Below, piece after piece: positions 5,405-8,377 of a stretch of DNA of 8,377 nt. The notes beneath the pieces are model-generated. The model made no database searches, was not told the DNA's origin, and saw nothing but the letters and a program-made list of their open reading frames with translations. The position numbers were made by a program, and so were the translations under genes. The stretch spans positions 1 to 8,377 of the forward strand of contig CAILQE010000051.1 of the NCBI GenBank assembly GCA_903836325.1. Reading direction: 5' to 3'. Source of the stretch: an uncultured Candidatus Saccharibacteria bacterium. GTDB taxonomy: Bacteria; Patescibacteriota; Saccharimonadia; Saccharimonadales; UBA4665. Position 1 is the first letter of the stretch, and each line of letters starts with the position of its first letter.

Positions 5405-6319
5405 ATGCAGTTTAATAAAGCCAAAAATGAATTCCTAGAATACTTAGAGATAGAACAAAATAGATCTCAAAAAACAATAAGGAATTACGACCACTACCTA
5501 ACCCGTCTTGAAGATTATGCTGGAGATATAAAATTATCCGAAATAGATAGCGACCTAATTAGAAAATGGCGTCTTTGGTTAAATAGACTTGCTAGCAACA
5601 GAGACGAAGAGCTAAGTAAAACTACTCAGAATTATCATCTAATTGGTCTTAGAAGTTTTCTAAAGTACTGTGCTAAGCGAGACCTAAAAACTCTTAGTCC
5701 AGATAAAATAGAACTAGCTAGAGTTAAAAGACCTCAGGTAACATTTTTAACTAATGAAGAACTAAAAAGAATTTTTGAACAACCTAAGACTACAAGTGAA
5801 ATAGGAATTCGCGATCGAGCAATCCTTGAACTACTTTTTAGTTCAGGATTACGTGTTAGTGAACTAGTTTCTCTAGATAGAAACAACTTAAATCTCGAAA
5901 GAAGAGAGTTTATGGTTAGAGGTAAAGGACAGAAAGATCGCCCTATATTTATCTCTAACGAAGCTTCGGATTGGTTAAAAAAATACCTAGCTATACGAGC
6001 AGACTCGTCTAATCCCCTATTCATTAGATATTCAGGTACTAAGTCTATGGATAACTCTGGAGATTTTAAAAGATTAACGCCTAGAAGTATTCAAAGAATG
6101 GTTTCAAAATATGCTGCTCTTGCAGGAATAGTAAAACACGTTAGCCCTCACACAATGAGACATTCATTTGCAACGGATCTACTTATGAATGGTGCAGACA
6201 TTAGAAGCGTACAGACTATGCTAGGTCATAGTAATATTTCTACGACTCAAATATATACTCATATTACAGACCCTCACCTAAAAGCAGTTCACGAAAAATT
6301 CCACACTAATGAAATTTAA
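5405..6319 (+). CDS. xerC: XerC/XerD-type tyrosine recombinase
   Basis: This is a tyrosine recombinase of the length (304 aa) and layout of Xer proteins, which resolve chromosome dimers at dif. The N-terminal SAM-like DNA-binding domain (about 1-105) begins FLEYLEIEQNRSQKTIRNY. The catalytic domain (about 112-300) has every active residue: Arg150 in SSGLRVSEL, Lys174 in RGKGQKDR, His249 and Arg252 in SPHTMRHSFA, His275 in MLGHSNI, and the nucleophile Tyr284 in TQIYTH. Numbering is from the ATG at 5405; starting at 5399 adds two residues. I cannot tell XerC from XerD, and reduced genomes may have only one. No phage or integron genes or attachment site lie nearby, so an integrase role is less likely. 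It runs divergently from ndk, and its stop overlaps that of the convergent PilX-like gene by 4 nt. Confidence 0.88.
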   Translation: MQFNKAKNEFLEYLEIEQNRSQKTIRNYDHYLTRLEDYAGDIKLSEIDSDLIRKWRLWLNRLASNRDEELSKTTQNYHLIGLRSFLKYCAKRDLKTLSPDKIELARVKRPQVTFLTNEELKRIFEQPKTTSEIGIRDRAILELLFSSGLRVSELVSLDRNNLNLERREFMVRGKGQKDRPIFISNEASDWLKKYLAIRADSSNPLFIRYSGTKSMDNSGDFKRLTPRSIQRMVSKYAALAGIVKHVSPHTMRHSFATDLLMNGADIRSVQTMLGHSNISTTQIYTHITDPHLKAVHEKFHTNEI

Positions 6320-7353
6320 AGGGTACAATTCTCTATTAGGCTAGTTGTGTCTATATTGAGATAGTTATCTGTAGAAGAATTATAATAACCTTCAAATCTC
6401 TTACATATAGTGTTTGTAGATTGCACTGCAAAAATTGGAGTCTGGTACTCGATACTTTGGTTAGCAAAAACAGTGTTAGCAGATGTCGACTTTGTGACCC
6501 TAGCCACTAATCTTTGAAGGAGGTTTCCCGCCCTACCAGTGGAATCTATTTCAAGCTGATTACTGTTAACTGCACCCGCGGAATCAGTCGCCGTTATTGT
6601 GGCGGTTGCGGATGTATAAAGAGGTACTATCCTAACATAATAATTATGGGTGCTAATAGCGCTAAGATCTATCGTTCGATTACAGGTAGTTGCAGATCCG
6701 CTACTACTACAATAAGATGTAACTAAATCATTTATTGAGGTGGCACTGGCAGGATAGTTTGTGCTTCCAGAAGTATTGGTAGGAACAAGATAGAAATTAT
6801 AATAACCATTTGCTGAACCCTCAGAAAATAGTGTTAAACTATTAAAATTATCTGCAGCAACTATACTAACAAACATAACGGCATCCCCACAAGTCCATTG
6901 TGCAGCTGGCTTGAATTGATTGACCTTAGTATCAGGACAGTTAGTTATTGGACTACTAGAACTATTGGTCCATGAAAATGATAAAGTCTTGAGAAGATTT
7001 GTAGAGTTAATTTGAAAAACTTTAGCCTGATTTTTGCTCAATCCATATATATAATTTTTTGTAGTTGAGGTTACAGTAGTACATGGTATTGAGTAAGTTA
7101 GTTCAGAATCTACAGTGATCGGGGTGTTGCATCCAGTACTATTGGCAGTTTGACTATTAATTTGCTTATTTACTCCACTTTCTGCTAGATAATATGCTGT
7201 GGTACTAAGTTGTCTCTTTAGAGCATTTTTCTGCTCGCTAACTCCTAGCTGCGAAAGGCCCAGAACGAGAAGAGTTAGAACTAACATCATAACTATTGTA
7301 ACTAGTATTGAGATTATTCCAGATTCATTATTTTTCAGCTTATTCATATACAT
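6316..7353 (-). CDS. PilX-like type IV pilus minor pilin
   Basis: The 345-aa product begins with a short basic segment, then SGIISILVTIVMMLVLTLLV, one hydrophobic helix (about 12-36) continuing into QKNALKRQLSTTAYYLAESGV. This matches the PilX N-terminal pattern, including the AxxxAESG-like element. Likely prepilin cleavage is after Gly12; position +5 is Leu, not the usual Glu. The rest is a Ser/Thr/Asn-rich secreted domain with about eight cysteines that could pair. PilX-type proteins are minor pilins that prime pilus assembly or shape tip function. The start is the ATG at 7353 or at 7347, two codons later. It follows the PulJ/PilW-like gene by only 3 nt. Its stop overlaps the convergent xer gene. 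Confidence 0.75.
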   Translation of the reverse strand: MYMNKLKNNESGIISILVTIVMMLVLTLLVLGLSQLGVSEQKNALKRQLSTTAYYLAESGVNKQINSQTANSTGCNTPITVDSELTYSIPCTTVTSTTKNYIYGLSKNQAKVFQINSTNLLKTLSFSWTNSSSSPITNCPDTKVNQFKPAAQWTCGDAVMFVSIVAADNFNSLTLFSEGSANGYYNFYLVPTNTSGSTNYPASATSINDLVTSYCSSSGSATTCNRTIDLSAISTHNYYVRIVPLYTSATATITATDSAGAVNSNQLEIDSTGRAGNLLQRLVARVTKSTSANTVFANQSIEYQTPIFAVQSTNTICKRFEGYYNSSTDNYLNIDTTSLIENCTL

Positions 7354-7356
7354 ATT

Positions 7357-8070
7357 TTAATACACTCTCTGATTAATATAGTCATTAAAACTTGATAAAG
7401 CACAGAAGTTGCCTCCATGGAATGTACCGGGACAACTAGAACTACTTAAGTTTCCCGATAGATCATAAGAAACATTGAGATTATTTCCATAACCGAATGT
7501 TGCTAAAAAATTATAGACTGGAGTATTTCCGAATGCATAAGTAGGAGAAAGTGAAAAACTTAATATACCAATATTATTTCCGGCTAATTCTTTTGAGGAT
7601 GATGAGAGTTGTTGCGCACTAGTGTTTAGGGGAGAAGAAAGGTCTTGTGCGGACATATTTGAATTACATCCTCCAGTCATTACATCTTGGACTAAATTAT
7701 GATTAAGAATTGGGATTGAAAGATTTACGTAGTTATAATTTCCATTTGAATCTGATTCTTGACTTAAAATATAACTATATCTATATTGTCCAATACAAAA
7801 ACCTTGAGAAGTAATTGTATAATTTCCATTTGGAATATTATACTGAACTGGTTTTAGATATACGACTCCGTTAGTTCCCAGATTTATTGAAGTAGAGATT
7901 GATTGATCTACATTTCTTAGTGTTTCTTGCGTCTTACTTGAAACATACGCTTTCATGAAAGCATCTAAAGAAAACAAGAAAGAATAAACCATGATTATTA
8001 ATAATCCTGAAAAAATAGAAATAGCTATCATAAGCTCTACGATAGTAAATCCACTCTTATTTAATTTCAT
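7357..8070 (-). CDS. PulJ/PilW-like minor prepilin
   Basis: The 237-aa product has a textbook class III signal: MKLNKSG then FTIVELMIAISIF. Cleavage is expected after Gly7 by prepilin peptidase, with methylation of Phe8 and the conserved Glu at +5 (Glu12). The hydrophobic helix runs to about residue 35 and continues as an amphipathic helix (KAYVSSKTQETLRNVDQSIS). The remainder is a Ser/Asn/Gly-rich globular domain with four cysteines. Position between a PilV-like and a PilX-like gene, with gaps of 4 and 3 nt, fits the PilV-PilW-PilX order of minor-pilin operons. A possible ribosome binding site AAGGA lies 12 nt before the ATG, inside the end of the upstream gene. The exact subfamily (PilW or PulJ) is not certain. 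Confidence 0.8.
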   Translation of the reverse strand: MKLNKSGFTIVELMIAISIFSGLLIIMVYSFLFSLDAFMKAYVSSKTQETLRNVDQSISTSINLGTNGVVYLKPVQYNIPNGNYTITSQGFCIGQYRYSYILSQESDSNGNYNYVNLSIPILNHNLVQDVMTGGCNSNMSAQDLSSPLNTSAQQLSSSSKELAGNNIGILSFSLSPTYAFGNTPVYNFLATFGYGNNLNVSYDLSGNLSSSSCPGTFHGGNFCALSSFNDYINQRVY

Positions 8071-8074
8071 AACT

Positions 8075-8377
8075 CTAATTAATCCTTTTAGTGTAATACA
8101 TGGTTACTACCGCAGTCGAATTAGAGGGTGTTTTCCAAGTAACAGTTATCTTGTAGTCTGGAGCGCTTGAAGATGGCGTTATTGCAATAAAGAAATAGGG
8201 CGCATTATCATATTTGCAATCTGTGTAAGAATCCATTGGATAACAATTAGTAGGAACGGTGGATTGTGTACTACTTGCAGCTATCTGTTCGATCTGAGAT
8301 TTTGCTATGCTTACAGCATCTTGTTTCTGTTGTGAGTATTGTATGTTATGAAAAGTCGTTACAACACTTACGTAAGC
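8075..8377 (-). CDS. PilV-like minor pilin, C-terminal part (runs off the right edge)
   Basis: The - strand is open from the right edge to a TAG at 8075-8077 and encodes the last 100 residues. The first visible part, with TTFHNIQYSQQKQDAVSIAKSQIEQIAAS, resembles the end of the pilin helix in PilV/GspI-type proteins, where an AxxxAxxxIE pattern is usual. A small beta-rich domain with two cysteines (CYPMDSYTDC) follows. It ends 4 nt before the start of the PulJ/PilW-like gene, so the three minor-pilin genes form one operon whose promoter lies outside the window. The prepilin signal is not visible, so the family call rests on the helix pattern and context. Confidence 0.7.
   Translation of the reverse strand, partial: AYVSVVTTFHNIQYSQQKQDAVSIAKSQIEQIAASSTQSTVPTNCYPMDSYTDCKYDNAPYFFIAITPSSSAPDYKITVTWKTPSNSTAVVTMYYTKRIN

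Noticed and set aside
5734..6024. Open frame on the - strand inside the xer gene
   Set aside because: It is antisense to the catalytic domain; AT-rich coding sequence makes such frames common.
5399..6319. Phage or integrative-element integrase next to a tRNA
   Set aside because: No repeats resembling attachment sites were found at the three tRNA 3' ends, no mobile-element genes are nearby, and the protein has the Xer length and motifs.
6514..6726. Open frame on the + strand inside the PilX-like gene, with CGGCGC-like cysteine residues
   Set aside because: It has no start signals and a repetitive Thr/Ser composition that reflects the opposite strand.
1..8377. CRISPR array, toxin-antitoxin pair or defence island
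   Set aside because: I saw no regularly spaced repeats and no pair of small genes with such motifs; the genes present are housekeeping, envelope and pilus functions.

Overview
The window looks like a core-genome segment of a small, AT-rich bacterium. It is most likely a member of the Candidate Phyla Radiation (Patescibacteria), and Candidatus Saccharibacteria (TM7) is the best guess. Reasons: strong AT bias, tight packing, start codons placed directly downstream of extended -10 boxes (apparent leaderless transcription), a compact divergent NrdR, a long-form nucleoside diphosphate kinase, and a minor-pilin cluster in a genome with otherwise reduced content. The lineage is an inference from style and gene content. 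No marker gene here proves it.

Layout, left to right. Positions 1-128 hold the 3' end of an unrecognised + strand gene, followed by a clear intrinsic terminator (150-179). An NrdR-like regulator (244-654, +) follows, with a possible operator over its own promoter. It converges on a - strand unit of a small three-segment membrane protein (2279-2644) and a processive-type family 2 glycosyltransferase (651-2279), translationally coupled through TAATG. Upstream of that unit lie tRNA-Thr(CGU) (2682-2758), an intrinsic terminator (2781-2809) and tRNA-Asp(GUC) (2825-2901). Next on the - strand is a two-gene unit of a bacterial PH-domain membrane protein (4033-4608) and a membrane-anchored parvulin/SurA-like foldase (2958-4067), overlapping by 35 nt. 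Then come tRNA-Arg(CCU) (4638-4712) and ndk (4752-5309), both -. A divergent promoter region separates ndk from a XerC/D-type tyrosine recombinase (5405-6319, +). The right end is a - strand minor-pilin cluster: PilX-like (6316-7353), PulJ/PilW-like (7357-8070) and a truncated PilV-like gene (8075-8377 and beyond the window).

Functionally the genes cover nucleotide metabolism control (NrdR, Ndk), chromosome dimer resolution (Xer), envelope work (glycosyltransferase and partner, PH protein, extracytoplasmic foldase) and type IV pilus assembly. No mobile element, CRISPR array or defence system is visible. The most interesting points are a parvulin domain that appears circularly permuted, a repeated promoter architecture in which an extended -10 sits exactly 6 nt before the ATG of three genes, and a palindrome matching the NrdR-box core across the nrdR promoter. 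No gene-free stretch exceeds 300 bases; the longest (2645-2957) is filled by two tRNAs and a terminator.
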